A stretch of DNA of 64,000 nucleotides from Xestospongia bergquistia (GCA_963965975.1 OZ014414.1:1240001-1304000); one strand, 5' to 3'. Shown: positions 24,702-36,976, numbered from the stretch's first letter. A program made the numbers and translations. The notes: a model not told the origin generated them from the sequence alone.

Positions 24702-24938
24702 GTGACCTGATTTGCAAAAAGGGACCACTTCTGTCACAACATTTGTGACCTGATTTGTGAAAAAACACTGTTAAAACATAACAATAAACAGTTTTGCATA
24801 CATGTAGAATAGTTATGAATATGTATCAACTGTATGTATACAAAACTGAGATGTTTGAGATGTTTTAACAGTAGTTTGTTCAAAAGTCAGGTCACAAATG
24901 CTTTGACAGAAGTGGTCCTTTTTTGCAAATCAGGTCAC
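24702..24938. mobile_element. MITE-like inverted-repeat element, copy 1
   Basis: 237 bp, ends GTGACCTGATTTGCAAAAA... and its reverse complement (arms ~35 bp). Flanked by ATAT on both sides. The paralogous flank near 33800 reads straight through without the element and with a single ATAT, which confirms a 4-bp target duplication. No coding capacity. Confidence 0.85.
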
Positions 24939-24942
24939 ATAT

Positions 24943-26050
24943 ATTTAGCTATCTCAAGTAAAAGTTGGTTAATAACTTAAACTGCTATTTGTATTATTGA
25001 TACAACAATTGACTTTTTAATTTTTTCTCTATATCTTTATTGTTTTATATGTAATTATGTGATATAGTTTATGAGTGCAAGCTAAATAACTCATTTTAAA
25101 TCAGTAATTATGTATTTAATTGGATTCTTTCTTGTTGTTGCAGTACTCTCTGCCTTGTGTGTATTATAGTAGTTAATATTAGTCTCACAAGTTAGACTCA
25201 ACCCCTATGATTGAATGACAGACAGGGAAGGGTGTGGGAAATTATAATAAAGCAACTTGTTCTGTGCATATGAAACATTGCAACATGTCAAAAGTAGGCG
25301 TTTCTATGTAAATATGTACTCAGAAATGCAATTACTATTGAAACTATTGGGTGTGGTTTTTTACTAAAAATATTCTGCTAGCCCCGCCCATAAGGTTAAA
25401 GTGTTGTTGCTTTTTTTCTCAAAAATACCAGACATAGCTATTTAGCACACTCCCACTAACTCAGTTATATAACACAATATGTAGAGGAAATTTGGAGGAA
25501 AAAAAGTTAAGTTAGACAATGTTATCTATGAATAACCTTGACAAAACATCATATGTATTACATGTGTTCTAATTGTTTCCTATATAAAGTGATAGTCATG
25601 TGATTTTTATGAATTCAATTGTTTTCCCTATATTTATGTCTTGTGAAAATGAGGTGACTGTACACCTGTACACTTGATGTTTAATTTACTAACTTTGTTT
25701 ATCCAAGAGAGTTCTAACTCTGAAATAAGGTTGTTTATTGTAAATACATAAGGTACATTCTTACTCACACTGGGTGAATTTAACTTTAAAAGGACGGAGT
25801 TACTATATTGAAGATATATCACTGTTAAAACAGATTGGTTGGTTGTTTTAATTGTTTTTTGAGTGTATGCTTACCTACAAAGTAAATTGATTAAAATAAT
25901 AACGTGTACAATTCTGGTTACTACTTACTTAACAAACAACTTTCCAAAAATTACATATATGTACACTTAGTTTGCAGGGATGTCCTATTATACATATTCC
26001 ATAGTTACAGTCCTCACACATAATGTCACAGTAAAGCTACCACGAATTAT
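24943..26050. other. Duplicated flanking sequence
   Basis: No gene. 24950-25310 repeats 12090-12440. 25390-25505 holds a degenerate minisatellite unit. 25530-26040 repeats 9440-9980. Confidence 0.65.
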
Positions 26051-26054
26051 ATAT

Positions 26055-26292
26055 GTGGCTTGATTTGCAAAAAGGGACCACTTCTGTCAAAATATATGGG
26101 ACCTGATTTGTTAAGACGCTACTACTAAAACATACCAAATAACAGTTTTGCATACATATAGAATAGTTATGGATATAAAGCAACTGTATGTTTACAAAAC
26201 TGAGATTTTTGAGATATTTTAACAATGGTTTGTTTACAAATCAGGTCACAAATGTTTTAACAGAAGTGGTCCCTTTTTGCAAATCAGGTCAC
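26055..26292. mobile_element. MITE-like inverted-repeat element, copy 2
   Basis: 238 bp, same family as 24702-24938 but more diverged at the left end. Flanked by ATAT. The paralogous sequence at about 9980-10005 is the empty site with a single ATAT. Confidence 0.85.
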
Positions 26293-26394
26293 ATATGTTT
26301 ATGGAAATTTTGTCAAAATAATAAAATATGGTAGTAATAAAATACTGGCCACATATTATGTGCATTATAACATAATGTAATGTATTATTTTTTT

Positions 26395-26775
26395 TAGAAC
26401 AGCCATTTTCTTTAATCAGACTTCTTTGTTTTACCAAGTATGACCCTTTTCTTTATAATATATAGGTGATTGCTACTTTTACTTTTTCATTTGCTTAGTA
26501 CTTTCATCATCTTTTCCATTTTCTATCTACCATGTATTTATTAATGGCTAAAGGTGCATTTAAATATACTTGGTCACTTGATGCCACAGGAAAAGTGAGG
26601 CCATTTTAGATGGTTCAGTCTTGCATTACCTGACTTCGTTCACTTCAATGCTTTTCCTTTAATTTCCTCCAGTTAGATGGTAGCTCCATCATAAATACCA
26701 GAGTAGTTATGTAGAAGTAAAGGTCTGCCCTTACAGTCCTCACATACAATGATATAGCAAAGCTAACACAGATTA
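26395..26775 (-). pseudogene. Decayed 3' remnant of a subtype C gene
   Basis: Stretches on the minus strand match the tail (KKMA-type), the KKSVI...LYIIKK region, the SEQ/V-x-PP region and the ATIQLEEIKGK region in order, with several frameshifts and stops. The 3' part matches the remnant at 20050. Confidence 0.7.
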
Positions 26776-27144
26776 AAACAAAAAAAAAGTTAGAAAATTA
26801 TTTTAATTCAACTAATATAATACTACCAACATACTATTCACATAATAATGTAATATAATGTATTATGTGTATGTGTATATAGGGGCAAAAATTGTCAGCT
26901 GGTAAATATCAAATTTTTGGTTGAAATTAAAGAAAAGTTACAAAAATTTAGAAAGTTGATTGAAATTGTTTATAATAGAGACCTACATTTGACAATAGCA
27001 ATTCACTGATTGTAATGTAATACTTTGCAATGTAATATAATGTATTATGTGTGTGTTTGTATATTGGGGAAAAGAATGTTAGCTAGTAAATATCAAATTT
27101 TTGGTTCAAATTATACAACAATGGTAATTGATTCAGTAGAGTTT

Positions 27145-28638
27145 CTATATTACTTTTGAGTCAGTAGTGATGAGGCATCCATCTTTAATATCAGCCATTT
27201 TCTTCACTTCAGACTTTGTCTCTTTACCAAATATGACACTTTTCTTTACGATATAAAGATGATTACTACTTCTATCTTCACATTGGCTCACTACCTTCAC
27301 CATCTTTTTCAGTACTTTGTCATCTGTTTCATAGATGTTAATAGCTGTAGGTGGATCTATGTCTGCTTCCTCACTTGGTGGCACCGAAAAAGTGAGGCCA
27401 TCTTTTGATGGAGTCAGTTTTGCATTACCTGACTTCACTTCAATGCTTTTTCCTTTAATTTCCTCCAGTTGGATGGTAGCTCCATCATGAATAGCAGGAT
27501 AATTACGTAGAAGTAAGGGTCTACCCTCATCATCCCAATCCTCTAGGACTGTGTGTCCAATCATTATCTTCTGATTTTTTGGTAGTATAGAGAATTCTTT
27601 GTGAATGATATCTCGTAATTCAAAAACTGGAGTCCTACCAAGTTTTGGCACAGGTACAGTACCTTTTCGAGTTCTTTCATTTTGACCCATGCGACCAGTT
27701 TGTCCGGATGATTCTTTGACAATCAGATTCCAAATGCCCTTCCATGCATCAAGTTGAAAACATCTTTTATCTATAGAAAGTGGTTGCCCTTTGTAGATTT
27801 CATTAGAAAGGTCACTTTCTGATATACCTGCTGGTACATAGATAGATTTTCCTGTTGATGTTTCATGTGTGGCTATATTTAGTTGTTTTAGAGGAGTGAA
27901 TATCATTGTGCCATCTTGGTAAGCACCATCATCGTCTTGTTTTAGGTACTTGGTGATGTTGTCTTTATCAACGACTTTAGTATCATGATCATCATCTTCA
28001 AGGATAGTTGTTCCACTGATTAAATAATGTTTGCACTCACTGACGAGTGGGAATCCAAACTTATGACAAATACATTCACGTACCATTTTTACTGTCCATT
28101 TTTCAAGCTCACTTCTAGGAATAGGTATTGTCACTTGTGCATTATCATCAGTACGCCAAGCTGTAATGATAACATCTGATCTTTTAAGGCAAAGAGCCAT
28201 GCCATTTTTTACCAAATTTTTCACATCTTCATCATTGCTGAGAGGTGTTTTTTCACAGTAGAGGGTCTGCTCACTAACTAGTATTCCTGTCTTGACTTGC
28301 ACATTTTGTTTTAGTTCCTCAAGTGTACAAATATCAGTAATATTTATGGTAACTGGATTTTGAACATCCCCACATATCACAAGTACCCGGTTAATTTTGT
28401 ATAGAGTTACACGTAAAACTCCATCATCGCTCAAATGTGAATACTCATTGAGTAGTTTTGTGTCATCATTGAGAGCTGTCTTCTTACAATATAAGATTTT
28501 GTCATTAACTGATATGGGTGTCCTTCTTGCCAATTCTTCCTTGAGATCAGCCACTTTCTTCTGTCCAACATCATAATTTTCTATAGTAATTGGACTGTCT
28601 ACATGTCCAGTGATTTCAAGCTTCCAATGTGCTGCCAT
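27145..28638 (-). CDS. Ubiquitin-like repeat protein, subtype C
   Basis: 497 aa, ATG at 28638 (MAAHWKLEITGHVDSP); an ATG ten codons upstream is in frame but outside the conserved start shared with the two sister genes. Domains: ubiquitin-like ~1-80 (KKVADLKEELARRTPISVND, LYCKKTAL); second ubiquitin-like ~81-152 (CTLEELKQNVQVKTGILVSE); IPRSELEKWTVKMVRE module ~155-255 (KHYLISG, then FTPLKQLNIATHE); block with WKGIWNL ~305; third module ~345-415 (TPVFELRDIIH, DWDDEGRPLLLRNYP, IHDGATI); C-terminal module with DPPTAINIY and KKMADIKDGC. A full-length single copy of the type duplicated at 36977/40110. Function unknown. Confidence 0.85.
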   Translation of the reverse strand: MAAHWKLEITGHVDSPITIENYDVGQKKVADLKEELARRTPISVNDKILYCKKTALNDDTKLLNEYSHLSDDGVLRVTLYKINRVLVICGDVQNPVTINITDICTLEELKQNVQVKTGILVSEQTLYCEKTPLSNDEDVKNLVKNGMALCLKRSDVIITAWRTDDNAQVTIPIPRSELEKWTVKMVRECICHKFGFPLVSECKHYLISGTTILEDDDHDTKVVDKDNITKYLKQDDDGAYQDGTMIFTPLKQLNIATHETSTGKSIYVPAGISESDLSNEIYKGQPLSIDKRCFQLDAWKGIWNLIVKESSGQTGRMGQNERTRKGTVPVPKLGRTPVFELRDIIHKEFSILPKNQKIMIGHTVLEDWDDEGRPLLLRNYPAIHDGATIQLEEIKGKSIEVKSGNAKLTPSKDGLTFSVPPSEEADIDPPTAINIYETDDKVLKKMVKVVSQCEDRSSNHLYIVKKSVIFGKETKSEVKKMADIKDGCLITTDSKVI

Positions 28639-28668
28639 AGCAAGAAGATTGTCAAAAAGGAGTGGCAA

Positions 28669-30750
28669 TTTGTAACATCAAATATGGATGCTATTAAGAT
28701 AATTGGAATGTATTAGATATGGCTGCTTATGATGATGATACTATAATAAATTATTAAAACTTAGGTACATTGTATAATTTAATCATTGGCTTTATCCAGC
28801 AGGAGTATATACTGTAAAAATAAACTGGTTGATCTAACCAATCCATGATGTTTTATATTGCTTTTAAGATGCAACATTGTACTGCTGCCATTACTAGAAT
28901 AATCTGATTGTCAGTCATGTAGTTAGTTAGTAGTCAGAGCAATAGTCTGTTTAACATCTCATTAGCTAACAGATGCTGTAAGGGCTATCATAACATGTAT
29001 TCTGTGGTAGCTTAATTACTATGTACTACATAGTTTGTGGGCTTAAACACACCAAGAGCAGGTGTGTATTATATAAGGATGCCATATTATATATTCCATA
29101 TAGTAAATGCCCTCTGTGTACTTAAAAAAACACTTCAATAAAGCCGAATGTGTAGTCAGTAGGGAAACCTTATTGTACATACCATAGTAATGGTTATTGC
29201 AGCAAAACAGTATATATAAACTATTCATGCCTTTAATGTCTTTGGTAGGGACATGACTATGAAACAGTTAGAACAACTAATCTACTTTAACAGTGATGTA
29301 TAAGTTCATATTGACATTTGTAATTATGGTATGTTACTTATAATGTGGACTTAAGTATAGTAACCACAATGAAGTTACATAGACCACATGCATAGATACA
29401 TACATAAATAGATCACTATATTGTTATAATCAAAATATTGCAACAACAGGGAAAACAAATCAATTACTTAAATATTATAACTACTAACAAAAAGTTTGTG
29501 TTATTTAGACTATATCATGTAAACCAATAAAGACATATAACATTATAACATAACATTATAATATTAATGTTATACAGTATTGTCATAATAATATATTATC
29601 ATAGATAACATTGTATAGTAAGTATAAAAAGGTAACTGTGTTGTTAATGATAAAAATAGCAGTTTAACTTGTATATTATTTTATGTTTATAGAGTTAGTC
29701 AGTCATGTACTTGGTAAGTAATCAGAACAATCAAAACTCTGTTTAACATCTCATTAGCTAACCAATGCTTTAGGGCAGTCACAACATGTATTCTGTGGCA
29801 GCTTTGATTACTATGAACTACACAGTTTGCGGGCTTAAACAAAGATATCCCACAAAGAGCAGGTGTGTAATATATAGGGATGTCATATTATATATTCCAA
29901 ATAGTAAATGCCCTTTGTGTATTTAAAAAGACATTTCCAATAAAGCCAAATGTATAGTATATAGGGAAACCTTTTTTATATATACTATAGTGATAAAAAA
30001 ATGATAAAAATAGCAGTTTAACTTGTATACTATTTTATGTCTATAGAGTTAGTGAGTAGTATAGTTAATCTCAAATCTAACCAGAAGATTAAAATATTAA
30101 GCATAATGTTTATGTCTTAGAACATCTGTAATTAGATCAACTTGTAATTATAGAATGTGTGATAATAAATAGCATTATGACACTATTGGTATTCATTAGA
30201 AGTCATATTGTAATACAAAAATATACATTACTAATATAATACATTGTATAGTTTTTAATACAGTGTACATTGTATATCATAACTTTAATTATAACATCAG
30301 TGACTAGAATAGTAATATTGGATAACAGTTCAGTCTAATCAATATGTTATGTCCTCTAAGGTGGTGTACATGTACCTAGTGTCATATAATAATCACACAT
30401 ACATTTTATACATTAGATACTGTGTAATGAAAGCTGGTTATAGTAATTGTATACTGGAACATTATCACTAATAATATATTCATTACAATTCATAACTATG
30501 TGGTATTTATAGCAATGTGAATTGGTCATATAATATAACATTTTCAGACATCTAACTTTGTTACATGTATCAATCATGTTAAGGAAATATGAAGGAAGTC
30601 AGTATGGTACTTAACAAAGTCACAGCTCTTATGAGTACTGATAAGTGACTTGTTTGTCTTCTGGTAACCATATTACATGTAATGTATGTACATGTAGTAT
30701 GTGTACATGTGTACTGTGATAATAGAATATTTGTTAAAATGACAAAGAAA
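28669..30750. other. Intergenic spacer with internal duplications
   Basis: No gene. 28800-29240 and 29640-30000 are diverged copies of the same sequence, also found at 20610-21060. 30100-30720 repeats 21170-21830. Confidence 0.65.
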
Positions 30751-30756
30751 AAGTAA

Positions 30757-30762
30757 TTTATT
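30757..30762 (-). promoter_or_regulatory. Poly(A) signal of the subtype D gene at 30860
   Basis: Minus-strand AATAAA about 98 bp after the stop, conserved 3' flank. Confidence 0.5.
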
Positions 30763-30859
30763 GTTCAAATTCAGCAAACTAAAGTCAGCAAATATTTTTA
30801 AAAATAATTGTTCACACAAGGGGATATGTATCTATTTGTTAATAGCAAATCACACACAT

Positions 30860-33685
30860 TTAAGTCTGTTTAGTAGTAACACAGCATCCATCTTTAATAT
30901 CAGCCATAGACTTTACTTCAGAAATACCACTGCCATATATGCTTCTCTTTTGGATATAAAGGGTATAGCTACTTGTTCCTTCACAATTGCTCACTATTTT
31001 CGTGAATGTCTCCAGTGTCATTTCATCTGAATAGATGATAATGGATGAAGGTGGATCTACTATCTCACTCAGTGTCACTGGAACAATAAGATCACTTTTT
31101 GATGGAATCAGTCTGCCATGTGATGGTTGCATCACTTTGATACATTTTCCTTGACGAACTTTTGTTAAATTGATAGTAGCTCCATCATGAATACTGGGAT
31201 AGTTACGTAGAAGTTTGGGTCTACCTTCATCATCCCAATCATTTAAAACTTTATTTCCAATACTTAACTTTTGTTGGCTGACTGGTATAGTAGGTTCTAC
31301 ATGTTCTTGAATGATTTTGCGAATTTTATAAACTGGAGTTAATTCATGCTCTGATACTTGTATCGGTTGTGTTTTTTGTGTTTCTATTTGAGCTCTTGAA
31401 AAGAAACTTGTTGGTGTTACTACACATATATGGAGACTCCAGGTGCCTTTCCAAGCATCATTTGGAAAGCTTTTTGTATCTGTAAAAAGCGTTTGATCTG
31501 CAAATATTTTAATGCTGAGGTCATCTGTTGTTAGTGCTGTAGGTACAAACATAGGCTTTCCCAATGATTTTTCAGGTGTTGCCGTACTTACTTTTTTAAG
31601 AGGGGTAAATGTAAGAGTAGTATCTTCATAAGAACAATCATCATTTTTTACAAGATATTCAGTGATTTTCTTGTTATCATCTTTAAGTACGGTCTTACCA
31701 CTAATTAAGTAATGTTTAGTCTCAACTGGAAACCCAAATTTATGGCAAATGCATTCACGTACCCTTCTCACAGTCCACGACTCCAGCTGACTTCTAGGAA
31801 TGAAAACTTTGACTTTCCCATCAATTTCTGAAGATGTAGCTGTGACTTCTCCGTTGTTGTCTGTACATTGAGCTGTGATAACTATGCTTGATCTTTTAAC
31901 ACAAACAGCTATGCCACTTTTCAAACCTTTGTCTTCATACTGATGAAGATGCTTGTCATTTTCTTGCTTGAGTTCTTCCTTTCCACAGTAAAGAGTCTGT
32001 TCACTGACTGGTATGCTTTTCTCTTCTTGGATCTTTTTTTTAAGGTCATTCACTGTACATGTTTTCGGATCTTCTATATCAAGAGTAAAAGGATCACTTA
32101 TATCTCCACAGATAACAAGCACCCAAGCTTTTTTGAGAGTAAGACTTACATTGTTCTTCAAATCTGGATAGACATAAATACGGTTTGTGTCATCATACTT
32201 TAGCTTTGTCGTCCCACAGTACAGGGTAAATTCACTAACATGTATATCTGTCTTCTGTTGGACTTTCACCATTAATTCTTTGACAGTACAACTGTGAGCA
32301 TCTTCAATATCCACTGATACTTCTACATCACCACAAATCTCAAGCTGCCAAGTCAGGTTTTGACGATCTCGAAGAGTTATATGTGCACCATTTTTTAATC
32401 TTGGATAGACATAAAGACTCTTTTGGTCATTGTGCTCAAGTTTTTCCTTCTCACAATATAGGGTCTGATTACTGACAAGAATATGTGTCTTATCTTGCAC
32501 CTTTTGTTTGAGGTCGTTTATGGTACAATTTTGAGCATTGTCAATATCCATTTCTTCTTCTATATCGCCACAAATGTTAAGCTTCCATGTAGCCTTTGTA
32601 TATAAGAAAGGTGGATGACCCTTATGGACTGCATCTGTAAGAAACTGTTCTGTTATGTTGAGTGGTGTGTGATATAGCTTTCCATTTGAATATGATGTAA
32701 CAGCTTTGTGTAGTTTTTTTAATGGAGTAAAAATGCAGCCCTCCTCCATCTCAGGATATTCCATAATACTCTTTTCATCATCTTTTCGTTCTATGACTTT
32801 GGCACCACTTATTAGGTAGTGATCACATTCGACATCAAACTCAAACTTATCGCAAACACTTTCACGCACCTTTTTTACAGTCCATGACTCTAACTCATTT
32901 CTAGGGATAGATATTTCTTCCATCCTGCCATCATCAGGTCGTGTAACTTTGATAACAAAGTTTGATTGCGCAAGATATAACGGCATGCCATTTTTTAGGC
33001 CTTCATATTTGCGAATTTTTTTAGTAAGATCACTAAGTTCTGTCTCTCCACAATACAGGATCTGGTCCCTATGGGATATTTTTGTATTGGCTTCGATCTT
33101 TTCCTTGAGCTTTTTCACAGTACAATTGTGAGAATCCTCGATAGATACTGACAAATGTTCATTTACGTCTCCACAAACAACCAACACCCAAGGTTCAGTA
33201 AATATCAAAATGCAGCCCTCCCTCATTTCAGGACATTCTGTAACTTTCATTTTATCATCTTCTCGTTTAATGACTTTTTCTCCATTAATTAGGTTATGAT
33301 TGCATTTGACATCCATCTCAAACTTACGACAAACACTTTCACGCACCATTTTAATAGTCCATGACTTTAACTCGTTTCTAGGGATATATATTTCTTCTGT
33401 CCTGCCATCTTCAGGTCGTGTAACTTCGATAACAATGCTTGATTGCATAAGATAGATTGGCATGCCATCTTTTATACCTTCATATTCACAAAGTTTCTTT
33501 GTAAGCTCTTCAAGTACTGTCCTCCCAAAGTACAGAATCTGGTCTCTATGGGATATATTTGTCTTAGCTTCAATCTTCTCTTTGAGCTCCTCCACAGTAC
33601 AATTGTGAGGATCCTCAATAGATACTAAGAAATGTTCCTTTACAGCTCCACAAATAACTAACTCCCAAGCTTCAGCGTTGTCCAT
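30860..33685 (-). CDS. Multi-ubiquitin-like repeat protein, subtype D (duplicated N-terminus)
   Basis: 941 aa, ATG at 33685 (MDNAEAW). Domains: ubiquitin-like plus IPRN module (~1-160), then a second copy of the same pair (~165-345, starting EPWVLVVCGDVNEHLSV). These are followed by two ubiquitin-like repeats (WKLNICGD, WQLEICGD), a further one (WVLVICGDISDPF), the IPRSQLESWTVRRVRE module, the WKGTWSL block, the DWDDEGRPKLLRNYP module and the DPPSSIIIY module ending CCVTTKQT. Compared with the gene at 21975 it has one extra N-terminal pair and one repeat fewer in the middle, so repeat number varies by duplication and loss within the reading frame. No diglycine, signal peptide or membrane segment. 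Function unknown. Confidence 0.85.
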   Translation of the reverse strand: MDNAEAWELVICGAVKEHFLVSIEDPHNCTVEELKEKIEAKTNISHRDQILYFGRTVLEELTKKLCEYEGIKDGMPIYLMQSSIVIEVTRPEDGRTEEIYIPRNELKSWTIKMVRESVCRKFEMDVKCNHNLINGEKVIKREDDKMKVTECPEMREGCILIFTEPWVLVVCGDVNEHLSVSIEDSHNCTVKKLKEKIEANTKISHRDQILYCGETELSDLTKKIRKYEGLKNGMPLYLAQSNFVIKVTRPDDGRMEEISIPRNELESWTVKKVRESVCDKFEFDVECDHYLISGAKVIERKDDEKSIMEYPEMEEGCIFTPLKKLHKAVTSYSNGKLYHTPLNITEQFLTDAVHKGHPPFLYTKATWKLNICGDIEEEMDIDNAQNCTINDLKQKVQDKTHILVSNQTLYCEKEKLEHNDQKSLYVYPRLKNGAHITLRDRQNLTWQLEICGDVEVSVDIEDAHSCTVKELMVKVQQKTDIHVSEFTLYCGTTKLKYDDTNRIYVYPDLKNNVSLTLKKAWVLVICGDISDPFTLDIEDPKTCTVNDLKKKIQEEKSIPVSEQTLYCGKEELKQENDKHLHQYEDKGLKSGIAVCVKRSSIVITAQCTDNNGEVTATSSEIDGKVKVFIPRSQLESWTVRRVRECICHKFGFPVETKHYLISGKTVLKDDNKKITEYLVKNDDCSYEDTTLTFTPLKKVSTATPEKSLGKPMFVPTALTTDDLSIKIFADQTLFTDTKSFPNDAWKGTWSLHICVVTPTSFFSRAQIETQKTQPIQVSEHELTPVYKIRKIIQEHVEPTIPVSQQKLSIGNKVLNDWDDEGRPKLLRNYPSIHDGATINLTKVRQGKCIKVMQPSHGRLIPSKSDLIVPVTLSEIVDPPSSIIIYSDEMTLETFTKIVSNCEGTSSYTLYIQKRSIYGSGISEVKSMADIKDGCCVTTKQT

Positions 33686-33713
33686 TTTTTGAAAAATATA
33701 ATATAGCCACACT

Positions 33714-33719
33714 TTTATA
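33714..33719 (-). promoter_or_regulatory. TATA-like box of the subtype D gene at 30860
   Basis: CTATAAAAG, 29 bp upstream of the ATG, in the same position as in the sister genes. Confidence 0.4.
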
Positions 33720-33754
33720 GGACATTGTTGCTCGTTAATTAACAAAGGAAGCAA

Positions 33755-35134
33755 TGAATATTGTTAATCTGCCATTCCCATTCTTGTTTGTCAGTAATTA
33801 TATAGTAATTATATATTTAGCTATCTCAACAGTTAATAACTTAAACTGCTATTTGTATAATTAATACAACAATTTACATTTTAATTTTCTCTCTATATCT
33901 TTATTGTTTTATATGTAACTAAGTGCAAACTAAATAACTCATTTTTAATCAGTAATGATATATTTAATTGGCTTTTTCTTGTTGTTGCATTACTCTGCCT
34001 TGTGGTTGTTAATATTAGTCTCACAAGGTACTCAACCCCCCATGATTGATTGACAGACAGAGAAGGGTCTGGGAAATTATAATAAAGCAACTTGTTTTGT
34101 CATATGAAACATTGTGTGCCAATCAAATTACAACATGTCACAAAGTAGACATTTCTATGTAAACATCATATGATGATCATAATAATGATTATTTCATGAA
34201 AGAGTTATAAAGTGTTTATCTCAATGTTTGAAGTCTATGTCTCTAATACTAGTAGTACGTTGCTCCTTTTTTAGATAGTAGCTAGTAGCTCTTAGCTATT
34301 TCTATGATTGCTTTAATTTTTATCGAGTTCCATCTTGCCACTTCAATTAAGCATCACATCGTGTTATCAAATATTCAGCCCTACATATCATTATCACAGA
34401 ACAAGTTGCTCTACTACAATTCACCAGACCATTCCCCATCCATTGTTCAATCATAGGAATTTGGTCTGGCTGTTAAGACTAGTTACTACAATAACAGCAT
34501 TATTTCACATATTAAGTGTATACATGTATGTAGTACTACAGTTTGTATACTCTGTCACATTTGAGTTTAACCCCTCTGACTCGGTATTTTATCTAGTATT
34601 ATATAGGAATAAGGTAGAGAGAAGTGGTTTGTACCATTTAATATATCTTGCTGCTCCACTTAGAATATGTAAAACTAGAGTTCTTAGCTGTTTAGGAAAG
34701 CAGTAAATTAGAAATCCCATATATAATGAATGGTGTTTTTTATGTTCCACCATGACATGATGTCATACATCATTTGTATATTATTAATAAATGGTAGCAC
34801 AAACGTTCTTTAAATGCAACAGAAATGTTTAGAAAAGGTATAAAATGTTGAGTTTTATAGTTAATTTAAATCATATGTAGACAGAACATCTGCATTAGAT
34901 CAACATTGTAAGTATAGAACGTGTGATATTAAATAATACTATGATGCTATTAATATTTACTAGAAGGTCCAAACCATCCTATGGTAGTGCAAAAATATAA
35001 TATAATTTGTGAGGAGATATTTTTGTGGGTTATTAATTATTTCACATGTGTTAGTTGAATTTGCCAAAGTGTTTACAATGTCTTTACAGTGCTCATGAAA
35101 TATTCGTTAAAATGACAAGAAAATGTTAGTTTTA
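33755..35134. other. Intergenic spacer
   Basis: 33755-34200 repeats the 5' flank seen at 12000-12440. A 123-codon plus-strand frame at 34335-34706 has no recognisable features, and I do not call it a gene. Confidence 0.6.
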
Positions 35135-35900
35135 ATGTTTAGGATAATATCATAATTAGAATATGTAAAACTAGAGTTCTTAGCTGTTTAGGATAATATC
35201 ATAGCCCTGTAAGGTTAAATGTTGTTTTCCTTTAGAACCAGACATGACTTAATACACGTTTCCACTAACCTAATTATGTAACCCCTATATGTGAAGGAAA
35301 TATGGAGGAAATCATAAGGTCCCCCCTCCAGGGTAATGTTGCAACCCCTTAAGGTTAAAGGTTGTCTTCCTCAGTAAAGCCAGACATGACTTAATGCACG
35401 TTTCCACTATATATTTATACATTCACAAAAACCTAATTATGTAACCCCTATATGTGAAGGAAATATGAAGGAAATCATAAGGTCCTTACAGGGTAACATT
35501 GCAACCCCTTAAGGTTAAATGTTGTTTTCCTCAGTAGAACCAGACATAACTTAATACATGTTTCCACTAAAATAATTATGTATTAATACATTCACACTAA
35601 CTTAATTATGTAACCCCTATATGTGAAGGAAATATGAAGGAAATCATAAGGTCCTTACAGGGTAATATTGCAACCCCTTAAGGTTAAATGTTGTTTTCCT
35701 CAGTAGAACCAGACATAACTTAATACATGTTTCCACTAAAATAATTATGTATTAATACATTCACACAAACTTAATTATGTAACCCCTATATGTAAAGGAA
35801 ATATGAAGGAAATCACAAGGACCCCCCTCCAGGGTAATATTGCAACCCCTTAAGGTTATATGTTGTTGCTTTATGTCTGAAATTATAAAGGAATTATTAA
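35135..35900. repeat. Minisatellite array, 140-170 bp units
   Basis: About five units. The CTTAAGGTTAAA/GTAAGGTTAAA element recurs at about 35203, 35344, 35506, 35676 and 35845. Each unit carries ACCCCTATATGTGAAGGAAA, a GGTCC...CAGGGTAA block and CCAGACATAACTTAATACA. Related units lie at 12735, 25390, 38827, 41960, 46290 and 47240. Confidence 0.85.
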
Positions 35901-36976
35901 TGAACTCTTCCAGTAAAATGTTCATGTCGTGTTGTTAGTATGTTTTCAAATAATTAAATATTCTGTAATATCAACGTTCCAAATTTGTTGCATTTTTTTA
36001 TTGTTAATATTATGATGACAGTGTTATTCATTATTTAATTATCTTCTAAATCATCTTATTTCTTCTCTGTGTATATTAAGATAGTTGAGATAGATATGTA
36101 GGTGGAGTAGCTCTCTAAGTTTGTTGTATGTATGTTAAAGAAATATAAAGGACTATTTGTGTGACATCACCAGGAAATTTTGCTGATATTGCTGTTGCTT
36201 GTTGTCCCTTGTGATCAATAATTATGTAAAGACAACATTAGCTATGAATAAACTTGACGAAACAATATGTGTACTGCATGCGTTCTAAATATAAAGTGAT
36301 AGTCATGTGATTGTTGTGAATTCAATTGTTTTCCCTATATTTATATCCCATGAAAATGATGAGACTTTACACTTGATGTTTACTTTACAAACTTTGTTTA
36401 TCCAAGAAAATTCTAACTCTGAAATAAGCTTGTTTATTGTAAATACAAAAGGTACATTCTTACTCACACTGGGTGAATTTAACTAGGATAGTTACTATAT
36501 TGAAGATATATCACTATTAAAATAGATTGGTTGATTGTTTTAGTTGTTTCTTGATTGTATGCTTGCTTACAAAGTAAATTGATTAAAATAACAAGGTGTA
36601 CAATTCTGGTTACTAATTACTTAACAAACAACTTTCCAAAAAGTACATATATGTACACTTAGTTTGCAGGGATGTCCTATTATACATATTCCATAGTTAC
36701 AGTCCTCACACATAATGACACAGTAAAGCTACCATGAATTATATATTTTTATGAAAATTATTTTGTCTGACTAATAAAATATGATAGTAATAAAATATTG
36801 GCCACATATTATTTATATAATAATATAATGTAATGTATTATGTGTATATCTATATTGCAGTAACAAAATGTCAGCTGGTAAATATCAATTTTTAAAAAAT
36901 TAAGCAAAGGTTACAAAATGTAGCTAAAATAAGAAACTGTTTATAAAATAAGAAATGTACATATGGCAATAGCAAA

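Noticed and set aside
34335..34706. A 123-codon plus-strand gene
   Set aside because: Composition is that of the surrounding non-coding DNA and no domain or signal is visible.
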